Below are positions 27,501 to 36,257 of a stretch of 64,000 nucleotides of DNA, piece by piece; position 1 is the first letter of the stretch, and each line of letters begins with the position of its first letter. Where the stretch lies: contig NZ_PJMX01000001.1 of the NCBI RefSeq assembly GCF_002846415.1, positions 62,001-126,000 of the forward strand, in the 5' to 3' direction. The notes under the pieces are model-generated. The model had not been told where the DNA came from, did no database searches, and saw only the letters and a program-made list of their open reading frames with translations. The stretch comes from Streptomyces sp. TLI_146 (GTDB lineage: Bacteria > Actinomycetota > Actinomycetes > Streptomycetales > Streptomycetaceae). Both the position numbers and the translations under genes were made by a program.

Positions 27501-30500
27501 CACGGTAGTGGTCGGTTACCGCCTGCTGAGGAAGTTCCTTTGTGTAGAAGGCGGCTTCGGCGAGCTGGCCGGTGAAATAGCGGGTCGCCGTGGCGCCGCC
27601 GTCCCAGCCCTCGCTGGAATATCCCGCACCGAGGTAAGCGTGGGTCACTGTCTCCCACTGGATAGCCCCGGCTACCGTGCCCAGCTTGGTCCCGTCCAGG
27701 TAGAGCGTCTGGCCGCTCGAGGAGCCGGTGAGCACCGCGTGGTGCCACTCGTTGTCGGTGACCTTCTCCGTCGACTTGATCGCGGCAGGCCAGCCACTGG
27801 TGTTGCGAAGACGTCCGCGCAGCAAACCGCTGGAGTCCACGGTCAAAATGGGGTCCCAGTTGGTGGGGGCGGTCGAGGCGCCCAGTTCCGCGTTCTGCAG
27901 GCCGAGCAGGACGCCGGGTTTGGCCGTGCGGAACCAGAGCTCGGCGGCGAGGGCTTTGGAGGTGCTCAGGGGTGCGGCGGGGACCTCGACGGCGCCCTTG
28001 GTCCCGTCCAGGGTGATGGCCGTGCTGTCGCCGTCGGCGAACATGCCGGGGTCGCCTTGCAGGACCCCGTCGGTGTAGGAGCCGTTCTCACCACTGGCGA
28101 TCTCGTCGTTCGCGACCGCGCCGCCGGATTCGCCCAGGCGCCAGTAGTCAACCGGCCCAGAGGCACGAACTGCGTCCGCGTACGCAGCCGAACCTGCGGA
28201 ATAGGCGGGGGCGGAGAGCTTCCAGGTGCCGCCCTTTTGGTCACTCACCTGGGCCACGCGACCCGTAGCAGCGTCGTAGGCGACAGTGGCGTGCACGCGC
28301 CCGGAGGGGTTGGTGACTTTGGTCATCCGGCTGGTGGACGCGCGGGCCGCGAAGTGCTCGGCGACCGTGTCCCCGGTCAGGGGACGGTGGTAGACGGCGA
28401 CGTCGTCCATCTGTCCGGTGAAGCGGCGAACGCCCGCAGGGCTGCCGTCCCAGGTGACGCTGGAGTAGCCCGCGCCGAGGTAGGTGTACGACTGATCGAG
28501 ATGGTCGATGGTGCCCTGGAGGCTGCCGACCGTGGCGCCGTCCAGGTACAGGGTCTGGGTGGTCCCGGCGCCGGTGAGCACGGCCTGGTGCCACTGGTCA
28601 TCGGTCACCTGGCCGACGCTGGTCACCGGCTGGGCTTTCCCGGTCCAGAACTGGCCGCGCAGCTTGCCGTCGGCTCCGATGGCCAGCGTGGGGGTCCAGT
28701 TGCCCGGAGCGTCATCCTCCAAAGGCCGGTTCTGGAAGCCCATCAGGACACCGGGCTTGCTGGTCTTGAACCATAGTTCCACAGAGAGGAACGTGCTCGT
28801 GCGCAGCGTGTTCTCGGGCAGCTCCACGGTGGAGGAGGTGCCGTCGAATCCTGCGGCCGTGTCCTTGCTGGAGGCCAGCGCGCCGGGGAGCCCCAGCTCC
28901 ACGTCGTGGTACTGGGCATTGTTCAGGCCCGTCACCGAGGGCGCTTCGCTTGCCGCCGTGGCGCCTTCGCTCTCCCCCAGGCGCCAGTAGGACGCGGGGC
29001 CCTCGTCCAGGACCGTGGAGCGGTAAAGCGAGCCGTCCTCGTAGTCATAGACGGTGCAGGCGGTCGTGGAATCGGGCGGGCACACCTTGGTGAGACGGTC
29101 ACCGCTGTAGGTGTAGGTCCACGTCAAGCCGGGCGTGTTGGGCGCGGGAGCACTGGTGGTCACGGAGGCGATGTGTCCGTTGGCCCAGGTGAAGGTCAGC
29201 GTCCGCCCGGACTCGGCGTCCATCACCGACTTGAGCGGCTCAGGTGCTCCCTCAGCAGGCCGTGACACGTGGAGCTTCTGCACGCGTCCCGCGTTGTCGG
29301 TGACGCTCTGCAGTTCGCCCCACTCGCTGAATTGATAGACCACGCCGGAGCGCAGCCGCAGCGTCCAGTAGTTGTACTCGCCCGCTTCCTGATGAACCGT
29401 GAGGGTCATGGTGTTCCCGGACGGCCCGGCAAAGGATCCGTCCGGGTTCTTGCCGAACTGGATGCGGGAGCCGTCTTCCATCGTGACCTTGACGAGGGAG
29501 CCCGGCGCGCCCCAGGGGATTCCGTCCAGGTGCATGTCGAAGCGCGACGCCCAGCCCAAGCCGAACGCAGTGTTGGTGCGCGAGTCGAGGGAGTTGTACG
29601 TGCGGGTCACGGCAAGTTCCGGACCCACGGACGGCATGGCGGCGTCGGTGGAGGAGGTGGAGTAGTTGCCTGCCCGGTAGCCGAACTCGTGCCCCTCATC
29701 GCCGCCCAGGTGGGACGTCACGGGGGGCTGCGGTACCTCGGCGGTGAAAAAGGCCGGTCCCGGCCGCGCGGAGGAGTCCTTGCCGTCGTAGGCGTAGGAG
29801 TACCAGGCGTAGCGCTTGCCCCACGTCAGCCAGCCCGCGGGCACGGACCACTGCTGCGCGGCGCTGCGCGCGCCGCTGCGGCAGTTCACGCGGGCGTCCT
29901 TGCCGTTGACCTCGCATACTTCGAAGGAGTACTGGAGCGAGCTGGGGTAGTGGTCGGGGTCCTTGCCCTGCGCCCACAATGTTGGGGTCACCGAGTTGAC
30001 GACCACGCCGCTCGCGGGAGCTTCGGCCGTGAGGTACGGCGGGAGGTTGACCGCGTCGAACTTGATCGCGTACCCGGGCACGCCCTCGCTGTTGAAGGCG
30101 GCGTTGCCGTAGTCGTCCATCGTCCACACGAGTGTGTAGGTGGCCGGGGTCAGGGGAGCGATTTTGGCTTCCAGCGTGACGCTGGCGCCGGGTGCGACAT
30201 CGTTGGGCATGGGCGTCCAGCGGATCTTGGCGGCGTCCCGGATGCGGTTGCCGGATGCGTCATACAGGTCGTACTTCAGCTTGATGTTGCCGCCCTTGGG
30301 CCATGTCTGCTGGCCCCGGTTGGTGACCGTGACCTTCATCGAGCCCTCGGCCGTCGCGGTCACCGGGCTCACGAATCCGCCGACCTGGTAGGCGGCGCCG
30401 TACTTGGTCCAGGTGACGTCCAGGCTCGGCTTGCCGCCGGGGTAGTTGGCCGAGCCGAACTGCTTCCAGCTCTTGCTGTCCGTGACGGACGTCTTCACGG

Positions 30501-32028
30501 CCAGGCCGTAGTTGGCCTTGCGGCCGTGTGTCCAGTCGTCGACCAGTTGGCGGCCGTCATCGCGCAGCGGAATGCTTTCCCAGGCGGCTGCGCACGCCCA
30601 GTTGTTGGTGTCCGGCGGGCGCCAGCCGTGCGCGAAGCTCTTGGACGCCAGCGCGTTGCCCGTCGACGGCCCGGGATACTTCGTGGTCGTCTGCTCCGAC
30701 CAGTTGGACGTGATCGGGTGGATGGTGACCGGTTTCGCGTCACACGAGTACGACCACGTGTTGTAGAGGCTGAGGCTGGCGTTGACCACCCAGGCGTTCT
30801 TGAGGGTTTTTTCCACACCCGCGAAGCGCAGCAGGCCGAGCGCCTTGCTGTCGCCGCCGTCGGGCGTTCCGACCTTCATCACCGTGGAACTGGTGAAGTT
30901 CTGGTTGTAGGGGGACTGGAGGTAGGTGGCCACGGTGGCGTCGAAGCGGCTGACCGAGGGGTCCACCTTGACCGGGAAGACCCGCGCGGGGTCCGAGAGC
31001 CACTGCTGATCGAGCGTGACGACCAGGATCTGTCGACCGGCCTCCTCAGCGAGGCTGTAGCGGACGCCGGTGGATATCTGCCCCTCGTTGGTGTTCTCAC
31101 CAAGCTTGGCGTCCTCCATCCAGCCGGACGGCATCCACGCCTGCACGGTGCCCGCGGCATCTACGAACTCCAGCCCGCCGCTGTCGGCGAGCCGCGCTGT
31201 CACGCCGTTCAGCGCGAGCGGGAAGCGCCACTGGGTGGGTGCGTCCTTGCTCTTGAGGACCAGGGTCTCCTTGACGGAATCATTGCCCGCCAGCAGTTCC
31301 AGATCCGCTGCGGTGCGGATGTCCGGGTAGCGGATCATGCTGCCGTCCGTGCTGCCCTTGACCGCCGCGGCTCCCTCGACCGCGTAGCCCACCGACACAC
31401 TGTCGCCGTAGGCGATCTGCACGAGGGGGTCGCTGTTGGCATAGTCACCGAAGGAGATCGGTGACTCGGTTGCGGCAGGCGCCCAGCCCTGGTCGGAGGC
31501 GGACATCGTGCGCGGCCCCGCCGAGCGGGCCAGCCGTGTGTCCACCTCCTTCCACTGACCATCGGCACCGCGGAAGTTCACCGGCTCGTCGTAGAAGCGC
31601 GTCGTACGCGTGCCGTCCTCATTCAGATAGGTACGCGCCTGCCGGTCCCGCTCCCCCACCAGCTCCTTGCTGTTCTTGGCGTCGAAGCCGCTCGGGGCGA
31701 CGGCATCCGGCGCGTCGACCGGCTCCGCCGTGCCCATCACCGGCGCAGCGGGGACGCCGCTCAGCGGCGATCCCTTGGGCAGCCCGGCATCCTTGGGCAG
31801 CTCACCCGGCGCCCTGAGAGCACCGCCGTGCCCGCCCGACGCATCCGCGTCCGTGTCCTCGCCGGACACCTCGTGGTCACGACCGCTCGCCGAACCCCAG
31901 CCCTGGCCCGGGACCTTCCCCGCTTGCACAGACCCACCGGGCACGGCGGCCAGCACCGCCTGTTGCGTCCCAGCGAGCACAGCCATCAAGAACGCGACGA
32001 AAAGCACAAACGGTCGTGCAGTACGCAC
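21574..32028 (-). CDS. Secreted RHS/YD-repeat polymorphic toxin with LamG domains and C-terminal nuclease
   Basis: 3484 residues. A signal peptide occupies about residues 1-28 ([15 protein letters not shown]). It is followed by a DNRLRE-type domain (about 370-540), an Ig-like segment (about 550-660), a DUF6531-like region (about 780-850), three LamG-type domains starting with variants of [14 protein letters not shown] (about 1075, 1355, 1595), and a long series of YD repeats (about 1770-3040). The RHS core ends in [18 protein letters not shown] (about 3122). The tip holds a nuclease of the DNA/RNA non-specific endonuclease type: [30 protein letters not shown] shells encapsulate such tips and deliver them to competitors after autoproteolysis. 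The tip is lower in GC than the shell. SUKH immunity follows with a 7-bp overlap. Confidence 0.93.
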   Translation of the reverse strand: MRTARPFVLFVAFLMAVLAGTQQAVLAAVPGGSVQAGKVPGQGWGSASGRDHEVSGEDTDADASGGHGGALRAPGELPKDAGLPKGSPLSGVPAAPVMGTAEPVDAPDAVAPSGFDAKNSKELVGERDRQARTYLNEDGTRTTRFYDEPVNFRGADGQWKEVDTRLARSAGPRTMSASDQGWAPAATESPISFGDYANSDPLVQIAYGDSVSVGYAVEGAAAVKGSTDGSMIRYPDIRTAADLELLAGNDSVKETLVLKSKDAPTQWRFPLALNGVTARLADSGGLEFVDAAGTVQAWMPSGWMEDAKLGENTNEGQISTGVRYSLAEEAGRQILVVTLDQQWLSDPARVFPVKVDPSVSRFDATVATYLQSPYNQNFTSSTVMKVGTPDGGDSKALGLLRFAGVEKTLKNAWVVNASLSLYNTWSYSCDAKPVTIHPITSNWSEQTTTKYPGPSTGNALASKSFAHGWRPPDTNNWACAAAWESIPLRDDGRQLVDDWTHGRKANYGLAVKTSVTDSKSWKQFGSANYPGGKPSLDVTWTKYGAAYQVGGFVSPVTATAEGSMKVTVTNRGQQTWPKGGNIKLKYDLYDASGNRIRDAAKIRWTPMPNDVAPGASVTLEAKIAPLTPATYTLVWTMDDYGNAAFNSEGVPGYAIKFDAVNLPPYLTAEAPASGVVVNSVTPTLWAQGKDPDHYPSSLQYSFEVCEVNGKDARVNCRSGARSAAQQWSVPAGWLTWGKRYAWYSYAYDGKDSSARPGPAFFTAEVPQPPVTSHLGGDEGHEFGYRAGNYSTSSTDAAMPSVGPELAVTRTYNSLDSRTNTAFGLGWASRFDMHLDGIPWGAPGSLVKVTMEDGSRIQFGKNPDGSFAGPSGNTMTLTVHQEAGEYNYWTLRLRSGVVYQFSEWGELQSVTDNAGRVQKLHVSRPAEGAPEPLKSVMDAESGRTLTFTWANGHIASVTTSAPAPNTPGLTWTYTYSGDRLTKVCPPDSTTACTVYDYEDGSLYRSTVLDEGPASYWRLGESEGATAASEAPSVTGLNNAQYHDVELGLPGALASSKDTAAGFDGTSSTVELPENTLRTSTFLSVELWFKTSKPGVLMGFQNRPLEDDAPGNWTPTLAIGADGKLRGQFWTGKAQPVTSVGQVTDDQWHQAVLTGAGTTQTLYLDGATVGSLQGTIDHLDQSYTYLGAGYSSVTWDGSPAGVRRFTGQMDDVAVYHRPLTGDTVAEHFAARASTSRMTKVTNPSGRVHATVAYDAATGRVAQVSDQKGGTWKLSAPAYSAGSAAYADAVRASGPVDYWRLGESGGAVANDEIASGENGSYTDGVLQGDPGMFADGDSTAITLDGTKGAVEVPAAPLSTSKALAAELWFRTAKPGVLLGLQNAELGASTAPTNWDPILTVDSSGLLRGRLRNTSGWPAAIKSTEKVTDNEWHHAVLTGSSSGQTLYLDGTKLGTVAGAIQWETVTHAYLGAGYSSEGWDGGATATRYFTGQLAEAAFYTKELPQQAVTDHYRARTKLVSGNGDTYQGAVLADAPSQYWPLDETQGTQASNKIAVYGGYGTYTNAALATTGPAGTGDKTAISLSGNGSVKLPMDILGSPTDTSAELWFRTAKPGVLLGLQNADLGAVPTNWDPVLVVDADGLLRGRLRNTTGWPAAIKSPEKVTDNEWHHAVLTGSSSGQSLYLDGVKIGTVAGAVQSETVTRAYLGAGYSSAGWDGGATATRYFTGQLAEASIYSHALTDGQVSAHYRAMRSTSASALASTITVTNPLGQTQSTTYDMLRSQRPLSATDATGARTSFAYDTGGFLNTVTDPNGHATITGHDARGNTISTSTCRDVNACWTSFTDYYLNAADPNDLSNDKPVAVRDARSANASDNRFKTTTAYTSLGLPTVVTLADGRHANTSYTVGSEPAVGGGTVPAGLVETKTTPGGARTSYKYYANGDIAQTTAPSGLVTKYSYDGVGRKTSETQISQAFPDGVNTTYAYDSLSRLISESGATVKNEITGATHAAKITRTFDDDGNLLTETSEDTAGDDPKRITANHYDDHGLNDSLSDAAGNQTTFGYDALGRLNRQTDAAGTTYTYAYTPRGQHAETILKDWTGDPSGQTRDLTVISKAYDPAGRLASVTDAMGATTAYSYFDDNLPATTTAKQVTQADGTKHDIVLEANIYDGAGHLTQQITGGGRTTVTHTIDDLGRTSATTLDPNGLNRTTSYAYDGDDRVTEQTRVIDGAGKKLTTSTEYDAAGNATKSTLSDGATPRVTTSAYDERGLVTSQVSPRGNTPGADASAYTTRMRYDALGRLVQQTAPPAPAEENGGAPQAVQASTRAGYNTFGEATESQDARGAVTRTELDKLGRPVATTLPDYTPPGGTKITATARTRYDVVGRIAASTDPLGRTTTFTYDQFGQILTKTAPTTGTVLNQPLGSGTSLAGAGVSRSTWTPTGLQLSATSPTGARTEATYDELGRQLTATTVERYPALQNLTTRYTWDDASNQTASTTPAGHATTATYNPAGDALTVTDPMGATTKADYDGLGRTIQTLDATGRKSTMAYDALGHETTRRDYGTGSDVLRTTSAEFDADGNKSAATSATGARNTYGYDALGRMTQQSEPVADGHSITTRFGYDAAGNRTRLTDGRGNTTTYTYTPWNLPESTIEPATTAHPAAADRTWTTVYDAAGQSTAETLPGGVKRERTFDALGRLTAETGTGAEAATTARSLTYDLDGRITAAAADGLLSRNTYAYNDRGQLLTADGPGGKTAYAYDADANMTQRTTKEGTTQYGYDAAGRSAWTQDALTGNQIWSYFDAAGRPTANQYALIPTGGKSWADAVVSAQRTYGYDSLGRLTSDKITDPKATSETASTAYGYDLDDRLTKKNSKGTAGAADNSYGYDQAGRMTSWTAGATTTGYSWDDAGNRTKAGSAASTFDERNRLLSDGTSTYRYTPRGTLSAVAGQSSSARSLTFDAFERKISDGASTFAYDSLDRVRTAGETTFSYDGGSNNLTDDGTSQYTRRPDGTLQGIANGTTKQWAITDQHTDLVAGLALGSNSLTSSTAYDPFGRKTTSAGTTPALGYQSGWTDPSSGDINMAARWYQPATGSFNSRDTYQLAPTPSAATNRYLYGNAAPLNGTDPSGHCIGPVIVLCGYAAAEALGYATAGTIAGLGGAAAGWEWWHSDSDSASSSYTGSYSTGLDWDYAGGMSSSLGAQADRLRWGGYSQGYIDYGSSYYRGSSRAGGHHGLRVRTRPKPKPKPIDQNPNNGPHPKTAAPKPPAKPDWDPKNSGWQPGDGWKLAYTAANILNLFGGAQYTPQQALNGGGAPAGLPGGGGSATGDDPCSKSKDERFHYQPLDPSGRATGATALLCPSDLKPPGAKRDDEGAVDVYGFPDADSNKKSPPQKGTVYNRTHIIGDKVGGSWIPENLFTGYERMNKSGMRRCERKIEKELGAHNPVYYSGQVIPGKGPGGVDGIRMTAYTKNGRLFDATVANKPDWQTTC
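26843..27954 (-). repeat. Tandem duplication of LamG-coding segments inside the RHS gene
   Basis: The segments at about 26843-27240 and 27551-27954 are close copies about 708-714 bp apart and share long identical stretches (for example the region encoding [17 protein letters not shown]). The 6-bp drift corresponds to two extra residues in one copy. A third, more diverged LamG-coding unit lies at about 28380-28800. Confidence 0.8.
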
Positions 32029-32068
32029 AGCGAAGAATCCCCACCCAAAGAACGATCAAGAGAGACAT

Positions 32069-32098
32069 GTTCTACAAGCCGAAACGTCGACCACACAA
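32069..32098 (-). promoter_or_regulatory. Possible promoter of the RHS toxin gene
   Basis: On the minus strand TTGTGT (32098-32093) and TAGAAC (32074-32069) are separated by 18 bases, about 40 bases before the toxin ATG at 32028. The match to the housekeeping consensus is moderate and untested. Confidence 0.3.
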
Positions 32099-32971
32099 GC
32101 TACGCACAGCTTCTTCTCCAATCCGTTACATTCGCAACCATCCACGAGATCTGATCCAGCACGGAGGGCAATCACCCCTAGCCAGATCAACTCACCGCGC
32201 GAGAAAAGGAGTTACTTGACCCAAACCAGATATACGCAAACGCAATGAATATTTGCCGGCCCTCGGGAGGCACCGCGCACAGGCACAGTTGCAGGGCAGC
32301 TCGTCACCGATGCCGAGACCACCTGTACCCCGGCCGCGACCAGCCCCGGCCCCGGGGACACCGTCGAACCACAGCCATCTATGATCTGCGCCCCGCCTCG
32401 ATACCTTGCCGCACAAGGAGGCGATGCAGCCCTCGTAGCCTGGCTCCGGACAGCGACCTGCCTCGTCGCGGCGATCCTGGACGTCAACTGCCAGCAAGAG
32501 GCGCGGCGGCCATCGCTGTCACGCAGCCTGCATGAGCCGGGCGGCACCTGCAGGCGGCTGTTCTCAGCAGGGAAGACCTCGCGGCCAGAGCCGCGCTGCG
32601 GACCCGCCGTTTACGCATGCGGTACGCACGGCGGTGGGCGGGCAAGGCCCGGACTGGAACGTCGCTGTGGTCGGGTCTCCACCCAAAGCCCGCCCAGTCT
32701 GCTGCGACGACGGCATCGTCCCGATATTCCTGGCAGGGCCCCTCTCCGTATCCCTGGAGTCCTGCCTCGATGAAGAGACGCATGCGGGCCGTAGGGCCTG
32801 CTGGCGGGGGCCCCGGATCAGGGCTGACGTCCGCCGGTCGCGTCCACGGACGTGGTGTACCGATGCGGTTGGCGGGCGCGGGTTGAGGTGTCACTCAGGT
32901 GGCCCGGGGAAGCTCTTGAGGGAGACGGACCGCGTCGTGGTCGTGCAGGGGGTGTGTGGCACTGTGTCCGG
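32099..32971. other. Long region without a recognised gene upstream of the RHS toxin
   Basis: About 870 bases. The part next to the RHS gene (to about 32250) is noticeably lower in GC. Open frames exist on both strands (for example 32484-32894 minus), but none has a recognisable domain or Shine-Dalgarno; some may be decayed coding DNA. From about 32887 it is shared with the region before 62211 (duplication). Confidence 0.5.
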
Positions 32972-33370
32972 GTGACACGCTCCGACGTAGTAGAACTCGA
33001 TGACTGCTGGCGGCTCCCGCTCGTCGGTCTCACCGTGACCCAGGTGCGGGTGGACCATCAGCTGGGCTTGCAGCTGGGCGAAGACGCCGAGATCAACGTG
33101 CAAACCGGCGCCGCCATGGACCAGGGGGGCGGCGGGCAGACGTCGCCGCTCGTTCCGGAGCGGCAGGAGGTGGCGGACGCCTTGGGCCTGTTCGGCAGGG
33201 CGGTCACCGAAGCGACAGCCTTCAAGGACGGACGGCTGCTCGTGGAGTTCGACCAGGGCGCCCGGCTGACCGTCGCGCCCGACGCGGACTTCGAAGCATG
33301 GAACATCACCGGCCCGGGCGCCCTGCGCGTGGTGTGCATGCCGGGCGGTGAACTCGCGATCTGGAGGTGA
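32972..33370 (+). CDS. DUF6188 family protein, copy 1
   Basis: 132 residues from GTG 32972; an in-frame GTG at 32954 is also conserved in the second copy and cannot be excluded. The protein is a compact beta-rich domain: VVELDDCWRLPLVGLTVTQV, then DGRLLVEFDQGARLTV and DFEAWNITGPGALRVVCMPGGELAIW. DUF6188 has no known function that I can recall; in Streptomyces it occurs among accessory genes. A close paralogue lies at 62211-62609, with matching 5' flank. Confidence 0.85.
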   Translation: MTRSDVVELDDCWRLPLVGLTVTQVRVDHQLGLQLGEDAEINVQTGAAMDQGGGGQTSPLVPERQEVADALGLFGRAVTEATAFKDGRLLVEFDQGARLTVAPDADFEAWNITGPGALRVVCMPGGELAIWR

Positions 33371-33489
33371 CCAGCGGGCACCGGCCCGTCGGCTCAGCTG
33401 TCGAGAGCGGGTGCCGGGTCACCGGGCTCGAGGCCGGGTTCGTTGGTGCAGGCGGCGAGGATGTCAGGGCCGATACAGCGACGCTGTTC

Positions 33490-33605
33490 GGTCCATTCGT
33501 CGGGTGGACGCGCCCCGGACGTAGCAGGTGGCGATCACGCTCATGAGGGCCTGCTCGGATCGGCGGCGGCGCTCCAGCAGCCACTCGGGGAAGTAGCTGC
33601 CGTAA
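33490..33605 (-). pseudogene. IS256-family (Mutator) transposase remnant
   Basis: The minus-strand frame reads YFPEWLLERRRRSEQALMSV followed by IATCYVRGASTRRMD, a characteristic internal segment of IS256-type transposases. It loses similarity just after RRMD at about 33490 and ends at 33464. Only about 40 residues of a roughly 400-residue protein remain. Confidence 0.75.
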
Positions 33606-33790
33606 AGCCGGTGATAGCCCGCCGCGGCACTGAGCACGGCTCCGGCCTGGGCACCCAACGCTCGGTCATGGAGCGCGCCTTCGCCCACCTGCACTGGTTC
33701 CGCCGCCTGCGCATCCGCTGGGAGATGCGCGACGACATGCACGAAGCCTAATCCTCGGCTGCGCACTCATCTGCTGGCGGCGACTTGTCG
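33604..33790 (+). pseudogene. IS5-family transposase C-terminal remnant
   Basis: The plus strand reads PVIARRGTEHGSGLG, then MERAFAHLHWFRRLRIRWEM and RDDMHEA, the C-terminal catalytic-Glu region of an IS5-type transposase. It is cut by TAA at 33749-33751, after which LGCALICWRRL continues in another frame. It abuts the IS256 remnant on the opposite strand. Confidence 0.75.
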
Positions 33791-33792
33791 CC

Positions 33793-34222
33793 CTACCCTG
33801 ACAGCATCGGAACCCAGTGACCCATCACCTGGCGCAGACGCCGGCGGTGGTCAGCAATCCAGTCGTCCGGCGGAACGAGAGGGACCCACACGGTGACCAT
33901 GGACCGGGACTCGTCCTCCACGACCACCTCTGGGCAGTCACGCTCGCCCGTGAGCTGGATGAAGATGGACGGCCCGCTGCTCATCTGCATCCAGGCCACG
34001 TCTTCCCCGGCGTCGAGCCGGTCCAGCGCGTTGGCCCAGCTCTCCAGCCTTGCAACGTACAACGCCAGGTCGATGCGTCCGGACACGAAAGGTGTCTCGA
34101 CGACGATCTCCGCGTCGAGCCCGGGCGGTCCACCCGGGACTACGCCCCAGAACGTTGACCGAGACACTGTTGCCCTCGTCATCAGCGAGCGAGATGAGCT
34201 CCCTCGGGGGGCTGTCGCCCAT
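33793..34222 (-). CDS. DUF5959 family protein, second copy, also split by a +1 frameshift at codon 29
   Basis: ATG 34222 opens ELISLADDEGNSVSVNVLGR, the expected N terminus, but the frame then runs into unrelated residues. The rest of the domain (GLDAEIVVETPFVSGRIDLA to MGHWVPMLSG) is in the +1 frame ending at 33793. The CCC codon at 34138-34136 is codon 29; skipping one base after it (AGT CCC GGG T becomes AGT CCC GGT) joins the halves into 142 residues. The 4129-4597 copy shifts in the same direction after its own CCC codon 29. ATG 34182 could start the downstream frame alone but would lose the first strands. Confidence 0.65.
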
Positions 34223-34301
34223 AGCTGCCCTTTCGTCGGCGACTACTGAGCGATCCTCACCCGACCCGAGGGCATCCTCCATCTCATTTTGCTCTGAGTT
34301 C

Positions 34302-35387
34302 TTAGCGTGGGGGCGCCGTGCAAGGGGAGTCAGGCCGTAGCCGCTGGTGGCTGTGGATCGCCACTGTCTGTGTCCATGTTGCGGCGTACTGGGCCTTGTA
34401 GTGGATCTGGCCGGACTCTGGTCGCGTTCTGCCGAGATCCAATGTCCGGTATCCAGAGCGTTCCAGGTCGGCGGTGAGGTGCCGCAGGAGGGCGTGTCCA
34501 GGCGCCAGGGCCAAGGCTGCGGGGTTCATGGCGGGGAGGACGGAGTGGACACGCGTTCCGCGTCGCAGGCATAGCTGCGCCGCAACTACGTCCTCATCGA
34601 CGGTCAGTGTGGCGATGAAGGCTGCGGTGCTGCAGCGTTCGAGGACGGTGCGCCATGGCTGAAGGCCCGGATGGAGGAGGCCTTCCGGCTGGTTTGGTCG
34701 CCTCAGCCGGAGCAGGTATTCAAGGGTGGGAAGGGTCTCCAGCAGTTCGGTGACGCTCTGGGTGCGGCGGTAGCGGACGCGGTGGCCGTGCTCTGCCAGG
34801 TTGTCCCAGACGCGCTGGCGGCGCCGGTGGCCTCGCTGCGTTGTCCGGGAGAGGCCTGCGTAGCCGACCGGGAGGGCAATCGTGGCGTAGGGCGTCTGGT
34901 CCAGGGAGCCGTTCCATTGCACGGCCAGCTGGTGGGCGAGAGCACTGTCGGCGGGAACGTCCGAAAGCTCGACCTGCGTTCCGTCGCGGGCCAGTCCGAC
35001 CAGGCATCGCACCAGTGCGTTCGCGACGGCCAGGCGTTCACTTCCGGGGCCGACGGCGCGAATACATTCGGCGGCGGGTGCGGACAGTGGAGGCATCCGG
35101 TCATGGCCGTCGTCCGTCACCTCCTGTGTCATGGCAATCGCCGCGACCGGTCCACTGCTGTCATGGGCTACCACCATGACCGGGGTGACCGTGAGGGGCA
35201 GGTGCTGTGCCCAGCCTCCCAGCCAGGCCCTGGACTGGTACGGCGTGCTGTGCGGGTCGCGGGTGTAGAGGGTGGGCCAGTGGCAGTCGAGGAAGTCCAG
35301 GGCACGCCCGCCACTGAGCACGCTGATCCTGATGCCCTGGTGATCGGCTCTGCCAGAGGTGTCGGTGTCGGGGACGGCAGTGGTCAT
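34302..35387 (-). CDS. GNAT/BioF2-like (CelD-type) acyltransferase
   Basis: 361 residues from ATG 35387, preceded by GGAG 9 bases upstream; ATG 35402 is an alternative. It shows the double-GNAT layout of Acetyltransf_6 proteins: an N-terminal half with WPTLYTRDPHSTPYQSRAWL, and a C-terminal half with FIATLTVDEDVVAAQLCLRR, MNPAALALAPGHALLRHL and YRTLDLGRTRPESGQIHYKAQ. This is typical of enzymes that transfer acyl or aminoacyl groups to amines. It is the last gene of the minus-strand operon with two ATP-grasp proteins and a decarboxylase homologue, so it could acylate the product; that is inference. Confidence 0.8.
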   Translation of the reverse strand: MTTAVPDTDTSGRADHQGIRISVLSGGRALDFLDCHWPTLYTRDPHSTPYQSRAWLGGWAQHLPLTVTPVMVVAHDSSGPVAAIAMTQEVTDDGHDRMPPLSAPAAECIRAVGPGSERLAVANALVRCLVGLARDGTQVELSDVPADSALAHQLAVQWNGSLDQTPYATIALPVGYAGLSRTTQRGHRRRQRVWDNLAEHGHRVRYRRTQSVTELLETLPTLEYLLRLRRPNQPEGLLHPGLQPWRTVLERCSTAAFIATLTVDEDVVAAQLCLRRGTRVHSVLPAMNPAALALAPGHALLRHLTADLERSGYRTLDLGRTRPESGQIHYKAQYAATWTQTVAIHSHQRLRPDSPCTAPPR

Positions 35388-35582
35388 GGCGGTGGACTCC
35401 ATCAAGGCGGCCGGAGAGGAGTGCGCCCCCTCGGCGCGGCCTTCGGTGTGCTGCCGGGGGCGCGAGCGCAGCGGTGGCGGTGGAGGCGCTGGTGTGGGCC
35501 AGGGGCGCTGCCAGCGCACGAATCCATGGGGGTGAGGTCCGCGGTGACGCCAGCGTCTGGCGCTGGCGGTGTCACCCCGTGG

Positions 35583-36224
35583 TCACAAGGTTTGTGGGTG
35601 GGCTGCCGCGCATGTGGTTTGTGTATCCCGTCGACCGGTGTCGGGGAAGTTTCGCTGGTAGGCCCCTAGCTGCTGGTCGTCGTCGGCGAAGAGGTGGTCG
35701 TCGCGGGCCATGCGGCGGATGACGATGAGCGGGACCGGCGACCGGTTCACGGCGAAGGAAGCGTTGTGCACGGCCGTGGCCGAGCAGCGCGGGTGGAATC
35801 GGCTGATCATGAAGCCTCGCCGCATCACGTCGGCCGTGACCTCGGTGTGGACGCGGTCGAGTTCGCCCCAGTGATCGGGGGCAAGGCCCTGGAGCAGCAC
35901 GATGAGGCAGTGCAGTTGGCGTGCCTGGGGAGGCCAGGGGTGATGCTCGAAGTCGTCGACGGCGGTGCGTAGAACGGCGTGGAGCCAGGTGCGGGCCTGG
36001 GCGGGGCTGGTGTGCTGGCGGTCGCGGGGCACCAGGTCTCCGGTCGGGGTGTCGGTGGCGGCCCGTACGCGGATGACGCCGTGGCGGCGAGCTGCGGTGA
36101 CGTAGGGGCAGACGGCGCCGGGGCGGCCCAGGAGGGGATGGGTGCGCATGATGTAGCTGTCGAGCCAGGTGTCGATCATGGTGCGCTGGGCGGTGGCTGG
36201 GCGAGTGAGAAGGATGCGTTGCAT
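35583..36224 (-). CDS. DUF6875-like protein
   Basis: 213 residues from ATG 36224, with AGGA 10 bases upstream. The N-terminal pattern TWLDSYIMRTHPLLGRPGAV followed by CPYV resembles the HPxLGRxGxVCP(F/Y) motif of the DUF6875 family; the C-terminal half has RHGVIRV and SFAVNRSPVPLIVIRRM. No catalytic site is known to me. It follows the decarboxylase gene by 33 bases in the same operon. The conserved Cys-Pro suggests a redox, metal or thioester role, but nothing proves it. Confidence 0.6.
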   Translation of the reverse strand: MQRILLTRPATAQRTMIDTWLDSYIMRTHPLLGRPGAVCPYVTAARRHGVIRVRAATDTPTGDLVPRDRQHTSPAQARTWLHAVLRTAVDDFEHHPWPPQARQLHCLIVLLQGLAPDHWGELDRVHTEVTADVMRRGFMISRFHPRCSATAVHNASFAVNRSPVPLIVIRRMARDDHLFADDDQQLGAYQRNFPDTGRRDTQTTCAAAHPQTL

Positions 36225-36257
36225 AGGGCTGTTCCTGTCGCTTGATTCGGCCTCTTG

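Noticed and set aside
22534..31464. Long plus-strand open frames (for example 22534-23901, 24064-25296, 26578-28776, 29269-31464) opposite the RHS gene
   Set aside because: Repetitive Val/Gly/Arg-rich translations mirror the YD-repeat gene; high-GC third positions keep the opposite strand open.
32381..32894. Open frames on both strands in the gap before the DUF6188 gene
   Set aside because: No family, no Shine-Dalgarno, and both strands equally open; treated as noncoding or decayed.
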